Below, one piece after another: positions 16,305 to 24,768 of a stretch of 61,403 nucleotides of DNA. This DNA comes from Pseudoramibacter porci (GTDB taxonomy: Bacteria; Bacillota; Clostridia; Eubacteriales; Eubacteriaceae): NCBI RefSeq assembly GCF_009696145.1, contig NZ_VUMO01000012.1, forward strand, positions 1 to 61,403, written 5' to 3'. Under the pieces are notes generated by a model. The model ran no database searches. It saw only the letters and a program-made list of their open reading frames with translations, and was not told the DNA's origin. Each line of letters begins with the position of its first letter. Position 1 is the first letter of the stretch. The position numbers were made by a program, and so were the translations under genes.

Positions 16305-17129
16305 TCAGGCCTTGCAGTTAAATGCAATGCCCAGCGGCGTTACCAATAAGGGTTCTACAGGTTTGACGGTCTTGATGCCAATTTCCCGTTCGAAGACGCT
16401 TTCGAATTTCTTGAATTCGCAAGCCCCGCCGACGACGTAAATGGTATCGACATTGTAGCCGTCGATGTAGCGCCGGACGATTTCAGCCATTTTTTCCACC
16501 GTGGGCTTAATCAGCGGGAAGATTTTACTCTCATCGTCATGGATTTTCATCTCTTCCGCTTCATCAAAACTGATGTGGTAGGCCCCGGCGATGACTAGAC
16601 TCATGTGGGTCCCGCCTGTCGGCTCATCCGCGGTGAATACAACTTTTCCATGATCTAAAATAGAAATCCCTGTCGTTCCGCCGCCGACGTCTACAACCGC
16701 GCCGTTTTCGATGCCGAGCACCGTAGCGGCCGCTGTCGGTTCGTCGAGCACGTTGGTCACGTTGAAATCACAGGACTCCACAACATTGGCAATGATTTTG
16801 GTATTGCCTTCGATGATTCCCGGAGGAATGGCCGTTGCTGCCGGCGCATTGCTCAGATCCACACCAATCCGGTCTTCAAGCTGGCGCTTCAAGTCTTTGA
16901 CAATGTCGACCGCGCCGATATAATCGACGACGATCCCGTCTCGGACGACGTGGGCGCCCTGGGTCGCTCCGGCGACCGGCTTGTTGTTTTCGTCCACTAC
17001 AGCCACAACGATATTAGCCGTCCCGAGGTCAACGCCAACTTTAAGCCTGCCTTCATAGGGCGCGACTCTTTTTTGTTTGATCAATTCGTCAAATGCTAAT
17101 ATGGTATCGTTGCCGCTTTTCCAATCCAT
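16305..17129 (-). CDS. eutJ: EutJ-like Hsp70/actin-fold protein
   Basis: 274 residues. Actin-fold ATP motifs are clear: phosphate 1 KVGVDLGTANIVVAVVDENN, phosphate 2 GAVVDVGGGTTGISI, and adenosine VDTIYVVGGACEFKKF. The size matches EutJ of ethanolamine microcompartments. The role is thought to be a chaperone or reactivation helper for BMC enzymes. It is distinct from the larger reactivase PduG in the same operon, so the locus has two actin-fold ATPases. Confidence 0.85.
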   Translation of the reverse strand: MDWKSGNDTILAFDELIKQKRVAPYEGRLKVGVDLGTANIVVAVVDENNKPVAGATQGAHVVRDGIVVDYIGAVDIVKDLKRQLEDRIGVDLSNAPAATAIPPGIIEGNTKIIANVVESCDFNVTNVLDEPTAAATVLGIENGAVVDVGGGTTGISILDHGKVVFTADEPTGGTHMSLVIAGAYHISFDEAEEMKIHDDESKIFPLIKPTVEKMAEIVRRYIDGYNVDTIYVVGGACEFKKFESVFEREIGIKTVKPVEPLLVTPLGIAFNCKA

Positions 17130-17146
17130 TAATACGCTACTCCCTG

Positions 17147-17800
17147 TTATTTTTTAATTACGATTTTGACACTGCTGCCTTTTTTGAGGCCTGCCGCTTT
17201 CGCTTCGTCGCCGGTCAGCATCAATTCGTGCCGGCCGTCTTCGGTGACGTGAACGAGGACATTTTCAAAAATCGTGCCGTCGACCCCTCTGGAATCGACC
17301 GATACAGTGTCTTTTTCTTTAAGCTGCAGCTGGTCTGCGATGTAAGTCGGTAGATTCACACTCCGTCTCGGAATGATGGCCCCCTTTTCGCAGGCGACTG
17401 CTCCGGCCGGGCCGACAATTCTGCACGCCGCCGATTGATAATCATCTTTTGATTCGCGCACCGGCGCGTCGACGCCGATGGCTTCACTTTCCGATCGAGA
17501 TAACTCGATCACCGGGTCTTGATCATCGTCGAGCAGCGGTCCGAAAATGTAGCCATGGGTTGAACCCTTCGGCCCGCTGATGGCAACACCTTCTTCATAA
17601 TAAAAAGAATTCAGATCTTTCGCCCGCGTTAATGTGGCGTGAGACCCGAAAAGCTGTTCCACCGTTTTCTGACTGCAGTAAATGTGTGCGCTGGGAATCC
17701 CCAGTGTGATGAGATCAGGTGATGCTTCACATTTTTGCGCCTTCTGGAAGGCTTCTAAAACGATCTGAACCATCTGGCTGATCTGTTTTTCATCGTACAT
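17147..17800 (-). CDS. PduL-family protein lacking the zinc-site histidines
   Basis: 217 residues from the ATG at 17800 (RBS GGAGAG). Residues 2-20 form an encapsulation-like helix. The two-barrel PTAC fold is recognisable from GVAISGPKGS, VIELSRSESEAIGVDAPVRE and CRIVGPAGAV. In active PduL two HxH motifs (RHVHLS and RHIHMS) and a later His hold two zinc ions. Here they read AHIYCS (H39, Y41), RSVNLP (S147, N149) and LMLTGDEA (M194). The Arg of the GPARP motif is also missing. It probably cannot make propionyl phosphate and may have a structural or binding role. Confidence 0.8.
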   Translation of the reverse strand: MYDEKQISQMVQIVLEAFQKAQKCEASPDLITLGIPSAHIYCSQKTVEQLFGSHATLTRAKDLNSFYYEEGVAISGPKGSTHGYIFGPLLDDDQDPVIELSRSESEAIGVDAPVRESKDDYQSAACRIVGPAGAVACEKGAIIPRRSVNLPTYIADQLQLKEKDTVSVDSRGVDGTIFENVLVHVTEDGRHELMLTGDEAKAAGLKKGSSVKIVIKK

Positions 17801-17841
17801 AGTTCGGCTCTCCTTTCTTGTTAATGACAAGTCCAGATTGC

Positions 17842-18258
17842 TTAATTTTTCTTGTCTACCGGATCCGGCATTTCTGTCTTGGTTCCCCGTGAGGGTTCAA
17901 ACTGACTGCCAAAGGTCGGAATGTTCCAGTAGTACTTCATCCAGTATTTGTCCCGAACATTTTCGGGATCAAAGCCTTTTGTCTGTGTATTGTAGACCAT
18001 CGGCATGAGCCCATCTGAGGGTCTGGCGATGACGATGGCTGACTGACAGCCATTGCCCTTGTCGCAAGCTGCTTCCGCGGCAGCAACTGCCGCTTTGCAC
18101 GCGCCGACATCTCCCAATACCTTGACAACATGCATGCCGCCGCCTCGGCTGGACTCAATGCCCAATAGACAGACATTTGCGGACTTGACCGCTGCATCAG
18201 CTGCTTCGATGGCTGTTGCAAGTCCCTTGGCTTCAATGAAACCAATAGATTGGCGCAT
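17842..18258 (-). CDS. BMC-H shell protein with aromatic C-terminal extension
   Basis: 138 residues. Residues 1-85 are one BMC domain (SIGFIEAKGLATAIEAADAA, then VLGDVGACKAAVAAAEAA and AIVIARPSDGL). Residues about 90-138 are an extra tail with RDKYWMKYYWNIPTFG and a Pro/Lys end. PduK and EutK also carry tails but of a different kind, so I give no symbol. The pore-loop area reads SSRGGGMHV. The tail may line the lumen or the outer face of the shell. Confidence 0.82.
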   Translation of the reverse strand: MRQSIGFIEAKGLATAIEAADAAVKSANVCLLGIESSRGGGMHVVKVLGDVGACKAAVAAAEAACDKGNGCQSAIVIARPSDGLMPMVYNTQTKGFDPENVRDKYWMKYYWNIPTFGSQFEPSRGTKTEMPDPVDKKN

Positions 18259-18286
18259 TGACTTCTCCTTTCTTTGGCTTAAAGCA

Positions 18287-18652
18287 TCACGCGTCTAATG
18301 ACTTAAACGGCATCCGCTTAATCAAGCGCGCTGCGTTGGACCCGATGGCCCGCAGCTTTTCTTCTCCTGCGTTGGGCGAAATGGTGAACAGCGGTTGACC
18401 GTCCCTTAATTTAATAAAATGCAGGACGATGTTGTGGCTGTCAATCCCAATGCCCACACCCAGGTGAGAATCTTCTGCCGCTTTGTACGCTAAATCTTTT
18501 GCCGAAATTTTTTCTGTTTTGTCTTCGTATTTATAAGGTAAGCCTTCTTCTTCGATCCCGAGGATGACTTCGGTGACGACGTCCTTCGGCACCGAACCCT
18601 TAATACTGTAGACCATTATTTCAGGTTTTGGTGCTTCTAATCCGGGATTCAT
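18287..18652 (-). CDS. pduH: Diol dehydratase reactivase small subunit PduH
   Basis: 121 residues from the ATG at 18652, two bases after the pduG stop and preceded by AAAGGAG; a longer reading frame upstream would run into pduG. The family signature VYSIKGSVPKDVVTEVILGI, then GVGIGIDSHNIVLHFIKL, is present. With PduG it forms the ATP-driven reactivase that removes damaged cobalamin from the dehydratase. It is part of the strict pduCDEGH order. Confidence 0.9.
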   Translation of the reverse strand: MNPGLEAPKPEIMVYSIKGSVPKDVVTEVILGIEEEGLPYKYEDKTEKISAKDLAYKAAEDSHLGVGIGIDSHNIVLHFIKLRDGQPLFTISPNAGEEKLRAIGSNAARLIKRMPFKSLDA

Positions 18653-18653
18653 A

Positions 18654-20468
18654 TTACTCTCCTTTGCAATATGAGAGAACAAGACCTGTTGCCACAGCGT
18701 TTCTCGGCCCTTCCGTCGCCCGGATATTGGCGCGTCCAGCTACAATAGAGTAGCGCGACAATGCGTCGGTGATGAGCTGCGGAATTTCAAAGTCGAGTGA
18801 CGATCCGCCAACCATGGTGACGTATTCCATATCCCGTGCATTGCCTGTCGGGCTGACCCGTTCCAATGCGCGGATGGCGTTGACAACGAAAACCTTTTTC
18901 TTTGCTTCCTGACGAACCGTTTTGATCCGTTCAACGGTTAAGTTGCCCGGCAATGGCACCATGCCGTCCGGTGTCAGAATAACCACTCTCGCAAACACGG
19001 TCGGCGGGAGTTGATTTTCGAAGAATTCCACAGAACCGTCTTCGTGGCGAATGTGGAACAAACTTTCGACCTTCGCAACCGGATATTTCTTCAGATCTTC
19101 CGCCATGTGCATGTCTTCGATGCCCAGCTCTGAGCCGATCAGCATCGTGACCATGTTGCCGGCGCCTGCCAAATGAATGAAATGAATTTTGTCTTCGCGG
19201 TTGATAATGGCCGCGTCGGTCGAACCGGCACCCATATCGAGAATGGCCATCGGTTTGTCCGCACCTGGTGTCGTCAACGCACCGAGGATTGCCATCTGTG
19301 CTTCAACACCGCCGACTTCAACCTTGACGTTTAATTCTTTTTCAAGTTCATCCGCGATCATATTCATCTGCAGTTTATCTGCCTTGACCATTGCGGCCAA
19401 TCCAACAGCATTTTCCATTGAAAATTCGTTGGCCATCCCGCCTTTAACGGCTTGTGGGACGAAGGTATCGACTGCCAGAATATCCTGGATCTGAATTTTA
19501 TCCGGGGATTGGTTCGTTAAATTGGACATGACCTGACGGACGCGTTCGAGCATACCGCCGGCATTTGTTCCCGGTTCCCCTGTCACATCTTCCACGGGCT
19601 GGACGCTTCTCAGCGCTTCCATGATCTGTTCGGCCCCTGCGTCAACAGGCACTTCGGCCTTTTTGTTTTCGCCCTGAATGATGATTTTGCCGGCCGGGAT
19701 CTTTCTTTCTTTGACATCCCCTGCCGGCGTTTTGATGATAACCGCTGAACGGTTCCCGATTAATGCTCTGGAAATCGGAACGACTTGTTTCGTTTCTTCG
19801 GAGCTTAAATCAAAAACGGTCGCAATCCCGTAAGGGTTCGACAGCTGTTCGATGACCTTACCGGGTTCGGCGACTTCTACAGCCGCCCGCATGCCAATCG
19901 GCACCTTGTCGATTAATGCGACTTCATCTACAATCGGTATTTTTTTGTTTAAGCGGTTGTTGATCAAAACACCGTCGTCGCGCTGGACGATCGCGCCGTT
20001 GACGTGGACCCCACGTTCATCGGCCGTGTTGATCATCTTGGACGAGGTTTCAAAATCAACTTCTCTTGGGATCACCACAATCACCGCTTCCCCAGGTTTC
20101 ACCTGAGTCAAGTTGCGGATGTTAATGGTCTCGCCGACGCCGGTTCCCAATCCACCCGGTGTGGATGGATTGTGACCGATCATCGTGGATTCTGTGATAA
20201 TCGTTTCTGTGATGGTTTCCATCGCCACATCGCCGATAACAGGAGCTGCTTCGTTTAAACGAATCAGCTCCACATCATCAAGCGTTAAATTGGCTTTGTC
20301 TAAGGCTTGCTTTAAGGAAGAGAAGACACCGTGGATATTCTGCCGCGTCCCCTTGATCCCGGTTGTCGCGACGATACCACTAGCTAAAAATTCGGGTTTG
20401 TTATGATCAACACGTGCCAATGCCGTTTCGGTACTGGCATTGCCGATATCAATCCCTGCAATAATCAT
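18654..20468 (-). CDS. pduG: Diol dehydratase reactivase large subunit PduG
   Basis: 604 residues from the ATG at 20468 (GGAGGGAAAC before it); a TTG four codons upstream is less likely. The actin-like ATPase motifs are MIIAGIDIGNASTETALA near the start, KPMAILDMGAGSTDAAIIN in the second half, and MEYVTMVGGSSLDFEIP near the end. PduG exchanges inactive cobalamin for adenosylcobalamin in PduCDE, using ATP. Length agrees with the usual 605-610. Confidence 0.93.
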   Translation of the reverse strand: MIIAGIDIGNASTETALARVDHNKPEFLASGIVATTGIKGTRQNIHGVFSSLKQALDKANLTLDDVELIRLNEAAPVIGDVAMETITETIITESTMIGHNPSTPGGLGTGVGETINIRNLTQVKPGEAVIVVIPREVDFETSSKMINTADERGVHVNGAIVQRDDGVLINNRLNKKIPIVDEVALIDKVPIGMRAAVEVAEPGKVIEQLSNPYGIATVFDLSSEETKQVVPISRALIGNRSAVIIKTPAGDVKERKIPAGKIIIQGENKKAEVPVDAGAEQIMEALRSVQPVEDVTGEPGTNAGGMLERVRQVMSNLTNQSPDKIQIQDILAVDTFVPQAVKGGMANEFSMENAVGLAAMVKADKLQMNMIADELEKELNVKVEVGGVEAQMAILGALTTPGADKPMAILDMGAGSTDAAIINREDKIHFIHLAGAGNMVTMLIGSELGIEDMHMAEDLKKYPVAKVESLFHIRHEDGSVEFFENQLPPTVFARVVILTPDGMVPLPGNLTVERIKTVRQEAKKKVFVVNAIRALERVSPTGNARDMEYVTMVGGSSLDFEIPQLITDALSRYSIVAGRANIRATEGPRNAVATGLVLSYCKGE

Positions 20469-20497
20469 GTTTCCCTCCAAACAATCCTAACGAAAAC

Positions 20498-21004
20498 TTA
20501 TTTAAATTCTTTGGTTCTCTTTCTCTTGTATCCGATGTAAGCAGCTTCTCTAACGAGCTGAGCGCTAACTTTAGCGTTGTATTTGGTTTCGAGTTCGTCA
20601 GCGATTGCTTCCAGTTCGTCTTTCGTTGAACGGTACGGACGCAGTGCGTTGTAGATTTCGAGAACGCGAGCATCTGGAACGGCGATGAGTTCAGCCGCAC
20701 GACGCAGGTTGATGCCGAAAGCATCACGGCCGACAGAGTCAGCAACCTGAGCCTGGAGTTCCAGAGTCTTCGGATTGATTCTCAAGTCTTCAGCTTTGAG
20801 GGTGCCGTCCAGAACTTTTTCAAGAGTTAATTCTTTCAGCGGAATCCCTGTTGCTGATGTGATTAATTCTGGTCTTTTTTCACCCAGCGGATAATCAGCA
20901 TCGGTTACTTTAGCGTCGCCTGCTGGTGCTGCAGCGGCAGTGCCGGAGGACATCGATGCCATTACCTGTTTGACAATTTGTTCTAACATTTGTTCTTGTG
21001 TCAT
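20498..21004 (-). CDS. pduE: Diol/glycerol dehydratase small subunit PduE
   Basis: 168 residues. The start MTQEQMLEQIVKQVMASM is an encapsulation-peptide-like helix followed by an Ala/Gly linker. The core begins at DYPLGEKRPELITSATG and includes RRAAELIAVPDARVLEIYNA. It ends in basic residues (YKRKRTKEFK). It is the gamma subunit of the B12-dependent dehydratase. RBS GGAGGTG, spacing five. Confidence 0.93.
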   Translation of the reverse strand: MTQEQMLEQIVKQVMASMSSGTAAAAPAGDAKVTDADYPLGEKRPELITSATGIPLKELTLEKVLDGTLKAEDLRINPKTLELQAQVADSVGRDAFGINLRRAAELIAVPDARVLEIYNALRPYRSTKDELEAIADELETKYNAKVSAQLVREAAYIGYKRKRTKEFK

Positions 21005-21019
21005 CTGTGCACCTCCCGA

Positions 21020-21682
21020 TTATTTGTAGGAAACTTTCATGTTGACCGGTTTTTTACCTAAGACAACAGACTGGACTTCTTTTAAGTAAAGGAGTGCAGC
21101 TCTTGCCTGGTATGCCGGGCGAGCCATCTGGTCGTTCTTGACTGGAACTGGTTCCGGGCTTTCGCCTTTTGCGTAGCGCGCTGCGTTTTTACCGATCTGA
21201 CGATAGGTGTCAAGGTCGATCAACGGGCACTGCGGGAATAATTCCAAGTTCCCTAACTGCGGCAGGTCTGCCTGGTGGATCAGGCATGTCCCACGAGACT
21301 GGATGCCGATTGCAACGCCAGAGCCTGAAAGTTCTGCACAGTCATGTCCGATAACGGCAACGTCACCTGAACGATAGACTTTGACAACACGAGCTTTCAT
21401 GCCTTCTTCTTCGATACCAGCGATCATTTCTTTCATGATCTGTGCGTGAGGAACACCGATGATATTGGTCTGCTGTTCTGCACCGAACTGTGCGGAAACA
21501 CCGATGATCACTTCATCAGCTGCAGTGCCTTTCTGTGCTTCTCCGTCTGGTGTTAATACCAATGTTTCAGCTGGGCCTTCATCTACAGGAGCCGCTTTCG
21601 GCGCTTCTGCTGGTGCATCAGCTGACATTTCTTTTACAACATCTGCGATGATTGATTTTAACAATTCTTCGTTAACAGCCAT
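21020..21682 (-). CDS. pduD: Diol/glycerol dehydratase medium subunit PduD
   Basis: 220 residues from the ATG at 21682 (AGAGGGGTG upstream); a GTG overlapping the pduC stop is less likely. Residues 1-16 ([16 protein letters not shown]) form the encapsulation peptide known to target the dehydratase into the organelle, followed by an Ala/Pro linker. The core has [16 protein letters not shown] and a cobalamin-side segment [20 protein letters not shown]. It is the beta subunit that helps bind the cofactor. Confidence 0.93.
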   Translation of the reverse strand: MAVNEELLKSIIADVVKEMSADAPAEAPKAAPVDEGPAETLVLTPDGEAQKGTAADEVIIGVSAQFGAEQQTNIIGVPHAQIMKEMIAGIEEEGMKARVVKVYRSGDVAVIGHDCAELSGSGVAIGIQSRGTCLIHQADLPQLGNLELFPQCPLIDLDTYRQIGKNAARYAKGESPEPVPVKNDQMARPAYQARAALLYLKEVQSVVLGKKPVNMKVSYK

Positions 21683-21699
21683 TCTATACACCCCTCTCA

Positions 21700-23361
21700 C
21701 TAAATTGTTTCTGGGTCATCTGCCCAAGGCAGATCAGCAATCTGATTCCAACGTTCTTCAGAAATCTGATACCCAGTTCCGACACCATGGTAGTCGTTCT
21801 TGTAGTTAACTGCAGAAATGACTTCCCAGTCAGAAGACAATTTAGAAGCTGTATGCAGGTAGTCACCAGCGCATTTGATGTACTGGATGTTAAAGATCGA
21901 CTGTGCGACATCGTGGAAGCCTTCTTTATCGAGTGCTTTGATGAAATCAACAGCGGTGACGCCCTTGTTCATCATGTCTTCGATGGCTTTCAGGTCGGCG
22001 ACAACGTCACGATCCGGCATATCTTTTGAACCGTCTGCGTAAGTTGCGGCTTCGACTTCTTCGTCAGTGATTTCCGGAAGTCCCATGCCTTTGAACAAGC
22101 CCTGGATGGCTCTTGCAGCTTTAGCACGTGCTTCAACCAATGCGTCTTCAGTGATCGGCTGTAAGCCAGCATCGATTCTCAAGTCACGCTGGATGACGTT
22201 CCAGTCATCGTAGTCATGAGCATCCCAGTTGGAGCCTGCGAACATGTTGTCGTAGTTTGGTGTGGATGAGTAACCGGAGCAGATGTAGTCTGTCCCTGGA
22301 ACCATCTGCATCAGTGAACGAGCGACACGGCGTAAGTCTGAGTGTGTGAATGTCTGGTCGTTTGATGATGCACATTCGAGGTCGAGGCAGGCAGCCAGCA
22401 GGTTTTCTGCCAAGATTTCACGAATACCGCCTGGTACAGCAGCCGGAACACCAACGCAAGAAACGGAACCATTCTGAGTCCCCTGAACGCCGGCGCCTCT
22501 TGTGACGTACAAACAGCGAGCTTCGAGGTACAGCATGGAGTGACCTTCTGCATAACCCATCTGAACTTCTGAACCAGAACCAGAGGTGAAACGCATTTTC
22601 AGGCCGCGTGATGCGTAAGCGGATGCCAAGAATGCTTTTGAATACGGAGTATCGTCACCATCCATGAAAACTTGTTCAGTCCCGTAAACGGAAATGGTTT
22701 CTGCGTAAGCGGTGAAGCCTCTCATCCCCATATCCAGTTCGGTTGCTTCTTCAACAGAGCACTGAGTCAAGATACCCGGGCGGCCGCAGTTTGCACCGAC
22801 CATGATCCCTAAGGCGTTGAATGGTGCATAACGTGCGATACCAACGGTTGTTTCCTGTTCGTCGAAACCACGGATAGCTGCTTCAGCAGCGTCAGCCGCG
22901 ATCTGAACCATGTTATCTTTAACGTTTGTGACGTGGCACTGGTTTGATGGCATTAAACGTGCACGCATTTTGTTCTGAGCCATCATCATTTCGAGGACAC
23001 TCATGTATCCTAAAACTTCTGTCATCTTAGCTGGTGTAACAGCTGTTGTGATTTTGATGATGTCTTTTCTCGGGACGTGGATGTCAACGAGTTTGTTTGC
23101 GATGTCGATTGATGGAATCGCCATTGCTTCTTCAGCATCTTCGATATGAATAGCGTGGTCAGCGATGAACTGATCGAGCATATCGAAATCTTCTCTTGTT
23201 TTGCCGTCCATTTCGACGATCTTGCCGTCGACAACTTTGATACTTGGCTTTGGATCCAAGTCAGAGTTCATGGCAATCAAGCCAACTTCAGGCCATTCTT
23301 TAACGAAACCGTCTTTTTTAATTGGACGAGCTTCCAGAGCTTCAAATCTTTTTGATCTCAT
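21700..23361 (-). CDS. pduC: B12-dependent diol/glycerol dehydratase large subunit PduC
   Basis: 553 residues, the normal length. [20 protein letters not shown] is typical, and the barrel shows [52 protein letters not shown] and [16 protein letters not shown]. It converts 1,2-propanediol to propionaldehyde, or glycerol to 3-hydroxypropionaldehyde, by a cobalamin radical. The two substrates cannot be told apart by eye; the organelle context favours propanediol. RBS AGGAGG. Confidence 0.93.
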   Translation of the reverse strand: MRSKRFEALEARPIKKDGFVKEWPEVGLIAMNSDLDPKPSIKVVDGKIVEMDGKTREDFDMLDQFIADHAIHIEDAEEAMAIPSIDIANKLVDIHVPRKDIIKITTAVTPAKMTEVLGYMSVLEMMMAQNKMRARLMPSNQCHVTNVKDNMVQIAADAAEAAIRGFDEQETTVGIARYAPFNALGIMVGANCGRPGILTQCSVEEATELDMGMRGFTAYAETISVYGTEQVFMDGDDTPYSKAFLASAYASRGLKMRFTSGSGSEVQMGYAEGHSMLYLEARCLYVTRGAGVQGTQNGSVSCVGVPAAVPGGIREILAENLLAACLDLECASSNDQTFTHSDLRRVARSLMQMVPGTDYICSGYSSTPNYDNMFAGSNWDAHDYDDWNVIQRDLRIDAGLQPITEDALVEARAKAARAIQGLFKGMGLPEITDEEVEAATYADGSKDMPDRDVVADLKAIEDMMNKGVTAVDFIKALDKEGFHDVAQSIFNIQYIKCAGDYLHTASKLSSDWEVISAVNYKNDYHGVGTGYQISEERWNQIADLPWADDPETI

Positions 23362-23412
23362 TTAGTCATTCCTCCTTAAATCTCTTTGTGTATTAGTGTG
23401 GGTCTAATCACA

Positions 23413-24195
23413 TTAAATGTAAGGAGTTGTTGCTGATGGGCAAGGTCCGCCTAATGCTGATAATGCCTGGATACCTGCATCACGGGCTGCACGGACTGCC
23501 TGACGAACTGCGCCAGCATCGCCGTAAACATTGATGAAGCCTTCGTTTGAAGCCTTTGTGCCGTGATCTGGTGAGCAGTAGCTGATGAGTTCAACGTTAG
23601 CTGCTTTCAGAGCGATATCGGAAATCAGGATACCAATACCAGCAGGAGCGCCTAAGATCAGAGCGTATGCGCGGCCGATCGGTGCGCCGAATGCTGCGTT
23701 GCAGGCGAAGGAAGCACGTGCAGTGTACTGGAATTCCAAGTGGCCAGCATCGTTGCCGTAAACATCGCCGAAGTGTCTTTCAGTTTCAACCAAAGCAACT
23801 TCAACAGCGCGTTTCGCATCGGAAACATCTTCAGCACCGAAGACAACCAGTGAACCGTGGCCTGCGCCGCCTTTGGTATCACGAGCCATTTCACAGATAA
23901 CCATTTCAGTGTTGGTCGCTTTAACAGCTTCATCGGCTGCCATGATCTGCGGGCCAGCCCCTGTACGTGCAGAAATGATACCGATTGAACGATACTTCGG
24001 ATCGATTTCCATTGCTTCGTGTAAGTTAGGATCTACGTTAGCGATGACGAGACCAATTGTATCCCCCATGGTCTGTCCTACGTATTCAGTCAGTCCACAT
24101 GTACCTGTGGCTTCAGAGACGGTACCAGTTTCTTCAACTTCTTCCATCTTCTTCATGACTTCTTCCATCAATTTGTTCATAACATCGTCTTTCAT
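23413..24195 (-). CDS. pduB: PduB-type tandem BMC-domain shell protein
   Basis: 260 residues. A short N-terminal helix (MNKLMEEVMKKMEEVEE), like the PduB N-terminus that ties cargo to the shell, is followed by two BMC domains. The second contains RAYALILGAPAGIGILISDI. Trimers form gated facets for metabolite passage. It is the second gene of the operon, between pduA and pduC, and its RBS GGAGG is well placed. Confidence 0.9.
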   Translation of the reverse strand: MKDDVMNKLMEEVMKKMEEVEETGTVSEATGTCGLTEYVGQTMGDTIGLVIANVDPNLHEAMEIDPKYRSIGIISARTGAGPQIMAADEAVKATNTEMVICEMARDTKGGAGHGSLVVFGAEDVSDAKRAVEVALVETERHFGDVYGNDAGHLEFQYTARASFACNAAFGAPIGRAYALILGAPAGIGILISDIALKAANVELISYCSPDHGTKASNEGFINVYGDAGAVRQAVRAARDAGIQALSALGGPCPSATTPYI

Positions 24196-24216
24196 TAATT
24201 CACACCTCCACTATTT

Positions 24217-24492
24217 TTATAAAGTTGGTAACATTTTTTCCACATCTTGATGTGGTCTCGGAATCACATGAACTGAAACAACCTGGCCAACTTTGTCAGC
24301 TGCCGCTGCACCTGCGTCAACAGCTGCCTTGACCGCACCGACATCGCCGCGAACCATGGTTGTGACAAGACCGGAACCGATCTTTTCATAGCCTGTGAAC
24401 GTGACGTTGGCAGATTTGACCATGGCATCAGTTGCTTCAATGCATCCGACGAGGCCTTTGGTTTCAATCATACCCAAAGCTTCATTTGTCAT
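24217..24492 (-). CDS. pduA: PduA/PduJ-type BMC hexamer shell protein
   Basis: 91 residues, one canonical BMC domain: [20 protein letters not shown], then [20 protein letters not shown] and [15 protein letters not shown]. The pore loop KIGSGL matches diol-permeable PduA. It is the first gene of the operon after a 280-bp leader region, and should be the main facet protein. Confidence 0.92.
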   Translation of the reverse strand: MTNEALGMIETKGLVGCIEATDAMVKSANVTFTGYEKIGSGLVTTMVRGDVGAVKAAVDAGAAAADKVGQVVSVHVIPRPHQDVEKMLPTL

Positions 24493-24566
24493 AAGCTTTT
24501 CCTCCTTTTAGGTTATCTGACTAACAATATTGTAAACCATTCGCCCGGATAATTACTTGCGGTGTT

Positions 24567-24607
24567 CTTATAAAAAATACACTTTTATGCGTTTACACCC
24601 GCGTTTT
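24567..24607 (-). promoter_or_regulatory. Candidate activated promoter of the BMC operon
   Basis: On the minus strand a -10 TATAAG (24572-24567) has no good -35. Instead a direct repeat, AAAACGC (24607-24601) and TAAACGC (24595-24589), lies 12 bases apart over the -35 area. This is the layout expected for activation by an AraC-type regulator, and one is coded at 25995-27026. It remains a prediction. Confidence 0.45.
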
Positions 24608-24681
24608 CATGTGCTTTTGAAAATTCACACCACAACATATAGATCGGCCCTGATTTACGATTTTATTTTACCGAATAATTG

Positions 24682-24716
24682 TAAAAAAAACACAAAGAAA
24701 GCAGGCTTTCTTTGTG
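24682..24716 (-). terminator. Strong terminator after metK
   Basis: CACAAAGAAAGC at 24691-24702 pairs perfectly with GCTTTCTTTGTG at 24705-24716. The minus-strand transcript continues into eight T. It separates the regulator-metK unit from the BMC operon, which therefore needs its own promoter. Confidence 0.85.
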
Positions 24717-24768
24717 TAAATTTGTCACCTTGTATACACAAGTACGATTTATTTTTGCTTTTAAGCGG

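Noticed and set aside
18653-18682. Longer N-terminus of pduH
   Set aside because: It would extend into pduG, whereas the ATG at 18652 has AAAGGAG at the right distance and gives the normal protein length.
24493-24768. Cobalamin riboswitch before pduA
   Set aside because: No B12-box (GCCACTG-like) sequence or large folded aptamer is apparent in the gap.
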